The translations under genes and the position numbers were made by a program. From Amphibalanus amphitrite (taxonomy: Eukaryota > Arthropoda > Thecostraca > Balanomorpha > Balanidae): a stretch of 64,000 nt of DNA. This document shows positions 1-49,220 of this stretch, one piece after another. Each line of letters begins with the position of its first letter. The first letter of the stretch is position 1. The DNA is taken from the NCBI RefSeq assembly GCF_019059575.1, contig NW_024881531.1, forward strand, positions 1,178,001 to 1,242,000, in the 5' to 3' direction. The notes under the pieces are model-generated. The model did no database searches. It was given only the letters and a program-made list of their open reading frames with translations, and had not been told where the DNA came from.

Positions 1-2689
<2,689 letters not shown>

Positions 2690-2690
<1 letters not shown>

Positions 2691-2990
2691 CCATGCATGT
2701 CTATTGATTGATATGCATGCATGATACAATGCTGGAAACTCTTCCATGATAAATGCTCAATCAAACCATCGGATATATTCGTGCTCTCGCCATCCTCTGG
2801 AACCCGAGGCCACCGCTTTAAGTTGCCACACGTCCGTCCCCAAACAGATTTACGTGCCAGATCATTTAGTGTCCGCTGTATCACTCCATGGAACTCTCTA
2901 CCGGACGAAGTAGTGTCTGAACCAGATTTAACCAGGTTCAAATCCATGTTATCTGCGACACTGGGTGATACCCTGTTTGTATACTAGTCT
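2690..2990 (+). pseudogene. 5'-truncated LINE reverse-transcriptase tail
   Basis: The frame ending at the TAG after 2984 encodes GTRGHRFKLP, then FSVRCITPWNSLPDEVVSEP and FKSML. This is the typical extreme C-terminus of jockey/CR1-type non-LTR retrotransposon polymerases: WNSLP, then FK 12 residues after the Pro. Upstream, LIDMHA-like residues sit in another frame, so the copy is frameshifted as well as 5'-truncated. The AT-rich end near 3290-3303 (AATAATAAAA) may be its 3' end. It is inactive and lies in CHMP4 intron DNA. Confidence 0.8.
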
Positions 2991-3303
2991 CTAGTGCGTA
3001 TCTAAATGATTTGTGTCCCATGACCGTTAACTGTGTTCCGATTATAATTTTGCTGTTTGTATCTTGTCACTCTTGTAAACTCATTCATTTGGCACTTGTG
3101 GGCTCACTTTCCCGTTTGGATGTGTTCTCATCCATCGGGCGAGCTCTTTCTATGCGGGTTCCTTCCCTTCTCCCCATCCCTGCATTCATTTTGGCTACTC
3201 TCAGACCAAGGGAACCCCAAACAGGTGAGTTAAACAGGTGAGATTTGCGACCGATTGATTTGATGCTTCAGGCTCGCAGTGGCGATCGTATCAATAATAA
3301 AAA

Positions 3304-4520
3304 CGGGAGCCCAGACCTTGGCCTGCTATCATGGAAATTTGCATGATGAGATTAGCATCGAACTTCGATGAGATACCATCAAATAACGGGGTTCAACATA
3401 AGGTTTGATAGCCAATAGCGAGCGAACCCATGGAATAGAATTTATAAGAAGTTCCTCAGACGAATAGCGCCTCTTCGCCCATGAATTTGAACGTGTGAAC
3501 ACTATTCATACGAATAACCCTTATAATGTATGCTGAATAATACATGATCTATGTATGTACACGCGATTCTCGATATATTACATTTCATAGACCAAAAGCA
3601 TGGCGTTTCTACAGATGTCCAAAAAGCACAGCCCACACTGTTTCATAGAAACAGCGGTGTTTAATCCACCCACATCCGGCATCGAGTGGCGACATCAAAG
3701 CACACACTACAGCCCAGCATAGAACACCTTGCTCTTCTGACGCAATACGTCACCCATTTCCGATGGCAACATGCTACACCGAACACGCCCCCAGAGACGC
3801 GACTGAGGGTGGATGCCACCTGGATCCCCGCAGCGGTACCCTGAACCGGTGATTGACAGGGCCCGTTTAAAGCCTTCCGCCGTCCCGACGGAACCGGCCG
3901 GATATAGCCGGGTGCGGTGTGCCGGTCTGCGAGGTCAGAGTGACCCCCGTGACACCACCACACTGCTGACACGGGGTCGGCCGGAACACACGGCGGACCG
4001 CGGGGATTGACGGTTAGACGGACCGGAAGACCGTCGGTGTGGTGGGTCGTATGGGTAGGGACCGGGGCGGACCGGCAGACCGATGGGCCGGGGTGGGGGC
4101 GCCACGGACCAGCGCGGGGTCGGAGAAGGAGTGGCGCAGTTGACCCCTCCCACACGTCCGCCGGCCGCCCCCAGACGGCGATACAGACGGAAAGAGATGG
4201 AGTAATAAGGGCCGAACACGCGCTATTCTGGGCCACAGGATTACCACGACGGTCCGCTTAATCCAGCATTTCCGGAAATTTGAATATTTCCTTTAATCAT
4301 GCTTAGCCAGGGATGCGAATATGCAGGGGCAGATGAGCGATAAATTTTGGACAAAAATAAACCAAATTCCGTTTCATTGCAACAGAAAGCAAGACAGCGT
4401 GAGGTACGATATAATAATGAACGAACATATTGGCCAGCAGAAAAGAACTGCTGAAAGCGACGCCGAGCTGACCAGAGACCTCGCCAATATGCCAATCCTC
4501 TTGTAACTCCGTTCCCATTT
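3304..4520. other. Noncoding stretch
   Basis: No gene or clear repeat seen. Positions 3830-4190 are GC-rich, giving long accidental open frames on both strands (up to 191 codons, minus strand) with no domain. Confidence 0.5.
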
Positions 4521-4669
<149 letters not shown>

Positions 4670-4988
4670 TCTGCGACCAATCACGTCCACACCCTACGCA
4701 CACCCTCGTCCGTCACCCCTGGCACGATGCCTCTGTCTATCGATCTCACGCACGATGTGCGTCTCAGGATCAGCGGCACGCGGCGTCCGGCAAATGAGGG
4801 CGGGCAATACCATCACTAGTGGGTAGCCTGCGGTCACGGCTCGCCACAGCCACACTGACGGAGAGCTGGGCCCGTCCGTGCACGGCGACGTGATCACCAG
4901 TATTTGTCGTAGTCATCAAGACTGTTCAGTCGGTGGTGAGAGCCGCGCCATCGGGCGATCGGCACAGGACAGGTAGCGAGCAAAAAGG

Positions 4989-5094
4989 AGAGGGAAGGAG
5001 AGAGAGGGATGGGAGGGAAGGAAGGAGAGGGAGGGAGGGAGAGGGAGGGAGAGGGAGGGAGAGGGAAGGAGGGAGGGGAGCGGAGGGAGGAGGG
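4989..5094. repeat. GGGA-rich purine tract
   Basis: An imperfect (GGGAGA/GGGA)n purine-only tract on the plus strand, with several runs of three or more G. Confidence 0.85.
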
Positions 5095-5351
5095 AGTACC
5101 GAGACACGTCGAAGATCTCACCGGATCACACTCGGCAGAAAATACGGACCGGGCCGGCTGCAAATCGGGTAAACAAGTCTGGGAAAAGCGCCGACCCGGA
5201 GCCATCCGAGCACAGTCTCACCGGACCCGTAAACACTCCGAAATTGGATTTTATAACACGCACTGGTGCCGCACCGTTCCAAATGACTAAATCTGAATGA
5301 ATACTGGCGAAAATGTGTTTTGAAAGCTGGAAAGGCATTCAAATGGCTTTG

Positions 5352-5525
5352 ATATAACGAGGCTTGAAATGATCTCACGCATGTCAAAGTTTTTTATTTT
5401 AGGCAAAATAAATATCTAAAACAGTAAAACACTTTGTAAACAGTTTGTTTTACTGTTTTAGATATTTATTTTGCCTAAAATAAAAAACTTTGACATGCGT
5501 GAGATCATTTCAAGCCTCGTTATAT
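5352..5525. repeat. Perfect 80-bp inverted repeat (hairpin, MITE-like)
   Basis: Positions 5352-5431 are the exact reverse complement of 5446-5525, with a 14-base loop. The stem is AT-rich and includes an ATGATCTCACGCATGTCAAA stretch in the left arm. There is no coding capacity. Perfect arms suggest a recent fold-back insertion or gene conversion between arms. No target duplication could be assigned with confidence. Confidence 0.95.
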
Positions 5526-7268
5526 TAATAATAATCATGTCATCCATCCTCGCCCACATAAAAACAAATGGCTTTGGGTTATTCAAACGCAAGTTATCTT
5601 AAGTTTGGCGGTGAAGGAGCGGTGAACGAGGTTCGCAAGCACCTCCACAACTAAAATTTATTTTAAAATAACGGCACCATTTCCGAAAATTCCTAATGAG
5701 CGACTCAAACTTTAAAAAACACGCTCTATGAGAGTTGAATCGTTCCATCAATGAAAACAAAACGAAAAACAACTCGAGCCGTCACTAACAAGAAAACTGG
5801 ACTGGGTGATAAGAGCTCGCCGCCCTGAGGACCGCCCGCCCGGCTGCGGCCGGCGCCTCCTCTAATTGGAGGCGTGTCGTCCTATCGGCCGTGGCGTGTC
5901 ATCGTATCGGCGGCGGCGTGTCGCGCACAAGCGGGCGCCCCCGGGGACCGTGTCGCTGCCTGCGCCCGCGGCCCCACCGTGCAACGTCCGCAGACTTGTG
6001 CCCGCCTTCGCTCATCGCAAGCGGTGTTGTCCGTTGCTGCCTTGTCGCATCAACTAAGCCTAAGTTCAACATTAATTTGAGACGAAAAATAAATAACAGC
6101 GTGAATGTCAGTAATTCCAACCTCAAAGTCAGCTAAAATCATCGTTCCGATTTCGACTCACATACAAAACTTCGGAGGCTTTAGTTTACAATCGTAATTG
6201 GAAGGATCTTGCACTCAACCGCCCTACATCAATTCGTTACTTACATGTTTTCTGTCAACAGCTTGGAATTTGATCTCGATTCCAGCTCAAACGGAATCCA
6301 TTCCAGAATCGATTGATATCAACGGTAGAGCATCATGCGCCCGGCTTCGCCTGGGCGGCCTGGAAGGGTAGGCTGAGCCGCAGCACACGACGCTGCCGCC
6401 TGGATGGATGCTGTGCCGCCGCACACGGCCGTATTGCGGCACAGTCTATCTACCAGGCTACCGCGGAGCGGAGGAGCTAGCGGCGCGGGCGGTGCGGTGG
6501 GGAGTTCGGCCGTTCTCGACAAGAGAACGACGTGGATTTTGAACCACTGCGAGCGACGATGATGCACAATGCACCATAAAATCTTTTAGATTTTGTGTGG
6601 GAGCTGAAGGATTCCTAACTATCTTATGACACATTTATGAGGTAAATAACTGATGTCGACAAAACCAACAATATGGTTCTACGTCTCTAAGACTTCGATT
6701 CAGTATCTACTTCACAGGAGAGGCCCTTACCAAATTTTGATAGCGCTCGAATCAGCTGATCAAAATCACATAACAATTTCCAGCATCACGAGGCAAAATA
6801 ACTTATCTTATAAACATCAAGTAGGCTGCATAGCAAGGCATACATGACTAGTTTAATGCTGAACACGAATAATTCAGGTTCCAACCACTAACCAGACCAA
6901 AGCAAAGCAAACGGCTGCTGCGGTATACCACACGGAATTGAATACACAAAATGCATAGATTGAAAGAAGTTGATATGTAAATTCAGTACATATATTCGAG
7001 TCCGCAGAGCGCGGCCTTCTTCGCCGTTCCCGATATCAACACACGAAATGCCGCCGTTTGGCGTATAAGCCAGCCCACGATAAAAATATGAGAGCATCTT
7101 GCTCCGATTTATAACATCAAAAATAGCCCAGACCGCGCTCCGGTCACACGGGTCACATAAAGGGTGTCACGTTTTCAGAATGCAGGGACGTATGGCGTCG
7201 TCATTGATCCGGACATGGACAGAGGAGAGGGCCCGGCGGGGTGGCCGAGCCACGGCACGAGGAGCTCG
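5526..7268. other. Noncoding stretch
   Basis: No gene recognised. It has GC-rich patches at 5815-6040 and 6330-6510 and is otherwise AT-rich. The short open frames lack domains. Confidence 0.5.
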
Positions 7269-7470
<202 letters not shown>

Positions 7471-10400
7471 TTTTTCTGTCGCTATTCTCCTCTTCCCTTT
7501 CTCTGTGTCGCACAGGTGTCCGCGAGGCGGGTTTAATAACCTCAGCACGGCAATGGACACACGACCTCCAGTCCCATCAAACGGCGAACGGCCATTCCAT
7601 TGAAGAGTTAAGTCCCCAGGCCGGCTCTAACCGTACGGCTGTAATCCCTCACAGGAAGACGCCGCCGGCGCTAAGTCCGTTGACACGTGTCAATGCGGCC
7701 GAGCGCGTGACCTGACGTATCGCGAGCATCACCGCTGTCGCCGCGGGCATCCCGATTCACGTGACCCGCCGAGGTCACTGGGCCCGAGCTGAGGGGCGCC
7801 GTCAAACCAACTTCGAGGAGCAGCCGGCGGCGGTCAGCCCGGCGGGCCACCGGCGGTCTGGGGGTCACTGGGTCATCGGGAGGGGGGGGGGGCGGAGGCG
7901 AACTTCCGGGGACGGGCGAGGTATTGCCAGACTAGCAAATCACGGCGCAAACAACCCCTAACTGGGAGCGACGCTACACGCCGCGGCGACTCAGCATTCC
8001 ACCGTAAACATCAGCCGGCAAGTTCCGCTCCGGAATCCGACATTTTCAAGAATTCGAGAAACATTTCAAATTTACATTTACCGATGTCGGAAAAGTTTGG
8101 TGAGCGGCAATAAGTTTGATTGATTGATACAACGAAAACATTTAAGCCGACTCTTGATGTGCGTGGCACAAATTGACCAAAATCAATGTATCTTCGGCAG
8201 ACCTTATCCGCAGCTTTCCATAAAGCTTCACATTTATCAGCTGCGCTGTTCCAATCACACCGACATTTACGGCGACCGTCGGGTGCGTGTCGGTTAATCT
8301 CGATTACACTGGCAGTACGCCCAGGGGCTGGGAGCAGATCGCCGCTCCTTCCGTTGTTCCCTGATCAGTTCCTTCGCCTCGCCACCCTGTGCACACCCCA
8401 CCGATACGTTTCGGTACCGCTGGATTAGCTGGTGCCGCTGCCGGCTCGTCACCAGGCGGCCGGGAGGCGCCCATTTAACTCGGTCCCAATGGGGTCCGAC
8501 GGCGGCGGACAGTGTCGAGCGGGAGCAGACGGTCTCACCAGCTGCGTTTCATCAGCGACAAACTCATCGGGGCGTTCATTAGGAGCGGGAAGCGACGATG
8601 AGCTCATCATAGAAGCCATTATACTGATGCAGATGCGAGCATTGGTTGCTTCAATCTGGTAATCTACACAAGCAAAGGCTGGGAAAAGTTTCTGAGCGGG
8701 CACTTTGCTATTTATCGTTTGCTATTTTTAAAACAATCGCCCTATGTTTCGAAACCGCTGTCTCTTAACTAGGAAGCTAAATCGTAATAATCGTTGCAAA
8801 TGTGAAAGATTAGCATTGTGAATTGCGCTGCCTGCTAATAACATCCAGCAAAACCATTCCTAAAACACACCTTCCATATATGAGATGCAATAAGTCCAGC
8901 GATAGCAGGCTACGGGCCAAAATCTAAAACACTCTTCTCCCAACGCTTGCGAGCACTTGCGATCGGCAAAGCACCCTGACGGAGAGTTTCGACAGGCCAT
9001 CGGTCGACAGGATCGGGCGTTTATCCGGCGCTGAGCAGCCACCAGCTGTGGGGCGTCTCGGATTCAATGACCCGGCACTGTGTCTGGACACCCGCCGGTA
9101 CCATCACGTCGCCGCCGGACGTGACCGGGCTGGGGACGCGTCGCCAGCGTCCGACGACGGGGCACTGCTCGGAGAGGGCCGTCCGTCACAGAGTGGGTGA
9201 CGGATGCCGCTGCTTTGATAGCGGCTCATACCGACGGGGTGTCACGCTCAGCGGGAGTTGTTTGGTGGCGATGTGTTGAGCCACGGACTTCGCATCTTAG
9301 AAATCCGGACTTTCATCTAGATGGTGTTTATCTATTAGCCATAATTCGATAAGAACTTGTAATTTACGATAGCGTGAAAACAAAGGCTTGGAGACAAACT
9401 TCCAGGGAATGCCCTGGGGCTCAACGAAATTCAGTTCAGGTAACTGGAGAACACAAATAACACCGCATTGGTATTTTAGGACTATTGTAGTTCCAAACAT
9501 TCAGAGTTCAGTGAAATACGTCTGAAGAAGATAAGAATACGCATTACGCAATGGGTAACGAATAGCACTGAAAGCCATTCCGTATTAGGAGCTGTTTTGA
9601 ACGTTTTTCAAATAAGGATACCGTCATAAAAACTTTGCCGATGTCTCTGTTGAACTTCGGCGTACGTTTTGCAAATAAGAAAATAAGTTAAATGGAATGA
9701 AATGATAACATAATTTAGCTTCAAGAACTGACCACGAGCTGGAATAAAACAGACTCTCTCTAGGTCTTTATCAAACACCTCGCATGTCCAGTCACTCTAT
9801 GCTAAAGCAAACAGACAAGGATTCATGCGACTATCTATGTACATTTGGCTAGTCTACCTGTGCGATATGAGCATTTCACCCACGGCACAAAGTCACTATC
9901 AGCATAAAGTGATATCGCGGATACCAGCCTCATAACAAAATGATTCCAAAGAGATCAGTCTCGTCATTAAATAACTAATACTGCGGATAAAACCATTTCA
10001 ACCGGTTTATTTACATTGCATTGCATCAATGATTCCGCGAATGTTGGCAATTTTCACGCCATCCAGGTTGTGTTTCATATCGCTCGCTCGTATTGCCGCT
10101 CCATTTAATCGATGCTCGCCGATTACCGCACCTGTCAACACACAGCCTCGCTGTTCGATCGTCTGTCATATTCTGCCACCGGTGGCCGGCTCCGATAAAC
10201 ACCATCACTGTTTGACGGAAGAGGAACCCTCCGACTCCTCCCCCTGCTCTCGCCGGCGCCGCTGTTTACTCCAGCGCACGCCGTCCTCCGATCAATCAGC
10301 CGGCCGGTGCGCAGGTGCGGCGATTCGGCGCCGGCAGCCGGCCCGGCTCGCACCTTGGCTCGTCGAGTGGCCGTCAGCCGGTGTCGGGCCGGTGTCGGGC

Positions 10401-11911
10401 CGCTCTCACACCCACCCGGATGTGAGGCCGACGCGATGGGAGCCGGCACCACGGGCGGTCCGTCACGCGCGCGTCCGCACGACCGGGCGTGGCCATTCCC
10501 ACGGGCACAATGTCCACGGCCCAGGCGCTCATTGAGGCAGGCACGGGAGGCACTGAACGGGCGCGGAGGGAGTAATTCTACAGCCGGCGGGAAGGGGACG
10601 CGACACGATAGCTATCCTTCAACATCAGGCATATCTCTCCCAGATAATCAACGGCAAGAACTCCAGCAAAAACCGACCGCCGCGCCGTCCAATCAGTGCG
10701 GAGCGGGCCACAACTGTCACTCACAGCCGGAATGGTTCCGTGTCTGCAAACAACACACCCGACCGGCCAAGAGCCGATGATTAACCGCCCCCGGCTGCGG
10801 CGCGCGGCGGCTTACACCCGGCCGCCAAGTTCACCGCCTCCTGCCAGCGGCCGCCAGCCGCAGCGACAGCTCTATTGGCTCCCGAAATATTTATGTGCGC
10901 CGCGGGCGCCATATTCGTCCGGCAGCCCTTTATTCGCGGCGAGCAGATGCGCAGTCGTGTCCACAGCAAAACCCCCGCCCATATCCGTCCCTCCCACTGT
11001 GCGACTGACACCGGGCTCTCGGTCAAGGTCACCGCACAACGCAGCGGCGCATGGGAGTGACGACGACGCACGAGTGTTTCTGCTAGCTTCTCGGGAGAGC
11101 GTCGAACATGGTTTACTCTCAGCCAGTTCCAGACGGACTCCCCCCGGCGGGATGAGCGAATGCCGCTCGCCGCCCCGACAAGGGTCGTCGGTGTTATCAT
11201 TGGCGCTCTAGAAGGCTCGCAGCTTGTCCTTGATGTAGAGCCGAGAGCTCTCCGATGCTGAGCGGCTCATCGGCAGTGACACGGCGTAAAAACACCGACA
11301 CCGACACCTCTCGCCGACACCCCCGGCAGTCGACACGACTACTTCGGGACCTGGAATAAGGACGGGGAAGAGGCAGGAACAGATAACGATACGGAGGCGT
11401 ATCTTTTTTACCGACGGAGTCCTACTAACGACGGATTTGTCCGACTCCAAACGCAGCCGAGAGATCTGGCTTCCTTTCCGTCTCTTCTCGGCTGCTTGCT
11501 TTTTCGTCGGTCGGTTCAGATCTGTCGTCAGCGAGGAGATAAATGAGGGTTAATAATTAATCGTGTCCCTGGCCGCCGCGCCGAACTAGGAGGCTTAGAA
11601 AAAGAAACCCGGTAGGAATCGTGAATGAGGAACAGCAAGAAGCTGATAAAACGGGATGAACATGAGTGGCCTGCTCTGTGGAATTAAGCACCAGCAAAAG
11701 TACCTCAACTCGAGCGGGCCTGGCCAGCGGCACGCTTTGGACAGTCGACCGACCGTGTGCTGCAAGGGTCGGAAAAGTTTGTCCCCTGCCACCGCTCCAG
11801 GTCACTGACGGAATGGATGAGCCAGGAAAGTGGCTGAACGCTTCAGGGCCACATAGGCAGCATGGCGCGAGTGGCCCAGCATTGCAGCTCGATCGCTCAC
11901 GAAGGCAGCTG
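7471..11911. other. Noncoding stretch
   Basis: No gene recognised in 4.4 kb. The GC-rich islands (7640-7960, 9060-9270, 10200-11350) give overlapping open frames on both strands but none resembles a known protein. 10140-10560 is the densest CpG patch and could be regulatory; nothing in it decides this. Confidence 0.45.
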
Positions 11912-12085
11912 GGCAGATCGATATTGTAGCTCAGTGGTGCAGAACGGCTGGGCAGGTCGATATTGTAGCTCAGTGGTGCAGAACAGCTGGACAGATCGAT
12001 ATTGTAGCTCAGTGGTGCAGAACGGCTGGGCAGGTCGATATTGTAGCTCAGTAGTGCGGAATGGCTGGGTAACTCGATATGACCG
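11912..12085. repeat. 39-bp minisatellite, about 4.4 copies
   Basis: The unit begins CGATATTGTAGCTCAGTGGT and continues GCAGAACGGCTGGGCAGGT. Copies differ by a few bases. The unit is 13 codons long, so open frames with 13-residue repeats appear on both strands; I regard them as artefacts. Confidence 0.92.
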
Positions 12086-13260
12086 CTCGGCAAATGGTCA
12101 GACCGTGTCGGAGGAAGGCGAGAGCCTTCCCTCCATCCCCCCCCCCGCCCCTCCACCACCGTGGTCAATCATGCGCGATTCCCAGCCACTGAGGAATGCA
12201 GAAGGCACGTCATGTCCGAGGAGGCACGGCGACTGCACGCTCCGATAACGACGCTGAGATGGCCGAGAACGTCTGCGTCGATGAAGCGAGCTCTCCCGAT
12301 GTATCTTGTGTTCGCTGCCACTTCCCCACGACAGCGGTGGAGCGGGTGGGGCCGGAGAGGGGGGGGTCTGGGACGGTGGAGACCGTCCAATGTTTGTAGG
12401 GGACCGACCCGTTCCAAACAATCACTGCTGGTGTCCGACTGTTTGGTGTGAGGTGGTCACGCTTACGTAACCACGTCGCTTCTGAAGGACATGCCGCCCA
12501 GCGGCAAAGGATGACAAGCTAGAGAGAGAGAGAGCAAAATGGATTTGCTGTAAATCGTCAAAAAATATTAATATAAATGGTCAAGCGAATATTTGACAGT
12601 TTCTGGAATAGTACGGCGCATGGTCTCAAAGGACAAGGTGCTGAAACGCACTTGCCAGCTTTATAGGATTTGAAGTTATTCACAATTCCAACAAATCAAA
12701 TTTGAATCTGACCTATCGGACTTCAATAGCATTTCAATTGAATTTGATCTGACAAAGCGAATCTACTGCAGCCCACTTTCAAAGAGGACCTTTAACATTA
12801 GGCTATTCAAACGCATTGCCCAGCGTCACCAATTCGGTACCCTGAAGACTCAATAGTCGAGAGGCCCACCGCGGCCATTATCAGCCCACCAGTCCATCAT
12901 AGGCCCACGCAGCCGGGCCTCCCTCGCCGGTAGTAGGCTGGTGATGTTCCGGTTTTAACCGGACCCTGGCCAGCCGCGCGTCGGACCGCCACGACGGCGA
13001 CCCGAGCCCGGAACGCCCAGCCGCCGCCGACAGAAAACTCGGCCCGCAGCCTATCTTTACGATCATCGGCCGATCCAAACGGACGGGACGGGAGACAATG
13101 AGTTAGACTATGATCAATATTTCACGCCGTGATTGGTTCTGGGAAATCTGTCAAACTGGTGTCTGCCGGTGGTTCAGACGGCGTGGGAGGTGAGACGACA
13201 CGACAGACTAGTCTGGACCAGACTGGAGAGAGAGAGGAGACCGGACTAAATATACCTACC
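12086..13260. other. Noncoding stretch
   Basis: No gene or ordered repeat seen. 12110-12420 and 12860-13080 are GC-rich; the segment between is AT-rich. Confidence 0.5.
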
Positions 13261-13265
13261 TGACT

Positions 13266-13573
13266 AGACCCAACCGGAAACGACCGAATGCAGCGTGGAA
13301 CGAGCTACCTTGCAGTATCAGACGTTCGCCTACTTATGCAGTATTTAAGAGGAGGATATATGCTGATGAACACACGTCGCTGTCTTGTTTTACCTGAGCT
13401 CTTTTAGTAAGTGTTACAAGTGATATGTGTGTATGCATTTTATTGTGTATTTGCTTTGTCATGAGCCATTTTATCGCTTCTATGTGCCTATATTACCATT
13501 GTATGACGTGGATAACTGAAAACCCATCTTGTGGATGTAATCCGAAATATATGAGTATGAGTATGAGTATGAG
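13266..13573 (+). pseudogene. LINE 3' end: polymerase tail, 3' UTR and (TATGAG)n tail
   Basis: In frame up to TGA at 13395-13397 the sequence reads NAAWNELPCSIRRSPTYAVF then KRRIYADEH. This has the WNxLP...FK spacing of non-LTR polymerase C-termini. About 150 bp of T-rich 3' UTR follow, ending in four to five ATGAGT units (13549-13573), a simple-repeat tail as used by several LINE clades. It is heavily 5'-truncated and of a different subfamily from the copy at 2.7 kb. Confidence 0.75.
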
Positions 13574-14114
13574 TCCTTACAAACTAGAAATCGCCTAGCA
13601 CCATCCATCCAAAGCAGACCTCACCTGACCGACTCGATTTTAAACACCAGATTGACCATAATCCCCTTCGTATGGTTCGGCAAATCCACAGCTAACAGGT
13701 CCGACCACCTCCGCTGGGCCGGCCCGGCTGATGACACAGCTCATTACCGGAGAGGGTAGCTGACCTCAAACGACCTCACCGACCCCGTCTGCTTCCGTCG
13801 ACAGAGTGGACGGAACGGGTCACTGCGCCGGGAGTGGGAACAAACGGCCGCTGGCGGACAGCGTCAAATACAGTAGTTTCCGATGGAGGCAGGCGCTGAG
13901 TTCCCAGTGTGTAGAATATGGACGCTTCCCCACGCCAAATTACAAGGCATCGCGTTAGAGGTGGAATGCACAGAGATACCCAGGGCCAGATTACATCTGG
14001 AGCATACAGTCGTACTCAGATTACAGCTAAACCATCTAGCGATACTGCGACGAGAGCTAGACCCCCGCGGCACTCAGCAGTCAGTTGTGGGTCGGGCCAG
14101 CCGGCGGTACTCAC
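13574..14114. other. Start of the last CHMP4 intron seen
   Basis: Nothing recognised apart from the CHMP4 exon 4 donor (GTGAGT on the minus strand, 14114-14109). Confidence 0.5.
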
Positions 14115-48356
<34,242 letters not shown>

Positions 48357-48819
48357 TTTGAATAGATATCTATGTGAAACAACCTGGTACTTATAGAGAT
48401 GTTAGTTCCGTCTGAAACAAACAACACAGGAAAGTTACTCATTGGAGTGTTGAACAGCATGCACAACACAAGTAATCCTGAGCAGCATTGCAGCCTGGGG
48501 CAGGCACAAGGTATGCAGTACAGAGCATACAGTATGCACCACATGGATATATACCCTGTGCAGCTGTGGTAGTGAACAGGGTGGAACGCCCTCTACCATG
48601 ATACAAGAAGAAAGAAACCTAAGAGTATCCATCTATTCTGAACTGAATTTTGTCACTCCCAAACGGTAGCGGCCGTTTCCAATGCCCTGCAGATGTTTGC
48701 TGTGTTTCCATTGCCCTCGCTCACATCGACGAGTTGAATTTACGCTTGTCCTAAGAGCAGCTCGTCCGCCCTCTACCTGGAGTTTGGAACACTGTCAGAG
48801 GATCAATTAGCAAAAGAAT

Positions 48820-49180
48820 ATCAGCAATGGCTGGAGCGGGTTCAGAGTCGTCTCACACGATGGTGAACTGGGAACCATTCGAGCACCTTCCCTTTCCTGG
48901 GAGACTAGAACGTCTCTGACTGCTGTTGCTGTACTACCGACAGAAGAGGGATACTGACCATTTACCAGCTGTTTCACTGTTAAATGGATATGCTGCCAAC
49001 CAACTCCATCACCATTAAAATCGAGCTGACCAAAATTGCTAGCGTAAATAGGGGGAAGTTTAGGACAGTATCTCGCGGTCTCGCCCAGTGAAACAGATTC
49101 AGCATACAAACCATTAATGACTGGGGCACTCTCCCAGCTGAGGTATATGCCTGCCAAAACACATTTGACATGTAAGGTGT
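48820..49180 (+). pseudogene. Decayed LINE reverse-transcriptase C-terminal region
   Basis: In several broken frames the plus strand reads WLERVQSRLTRW, GRLERL then LLLLYYRQKRDTDHL, and NRFSIQTINDWGTLPAEVYA. These are successive motifs of the jockey/CR1-type polymerase C-terminal region (LERVQRR..., RLxxLxLxxLxxRRxRxDL, FSxRxxxxWNxLPxEV). Stops and frameshifts separate them. It lies about 460 bp upstream of the CHMP4 start and just before the TTAA element at 49221. Confidence 0.75.
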
Positions 49181-49220
49181 GAATTGACTGGCTCTTAATG
49201 ACCCACATAATGAATCTTAA

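Noticed and set aside
3661..4236. 191-codon minus-strand frame in GC-rich DNA
   Set aside because: Overlapping frames are open on both strands here, the peptide has no domain, and it lies in probable intron sequence.
11926..11940. tRNA gene at the GTAGCTCAGTGGT words
   Set aside because: No B-box, acceptor stem or cloverleaf follows; the word recurs every 39 bp as part of a minisatellite.
11557..12168. 203-codon minus-strand frame with 13-residue repeats
   Set aside because: The repeats come from the 39-bp minisatellite; no signal peptide, domain or splice context supports a gene.
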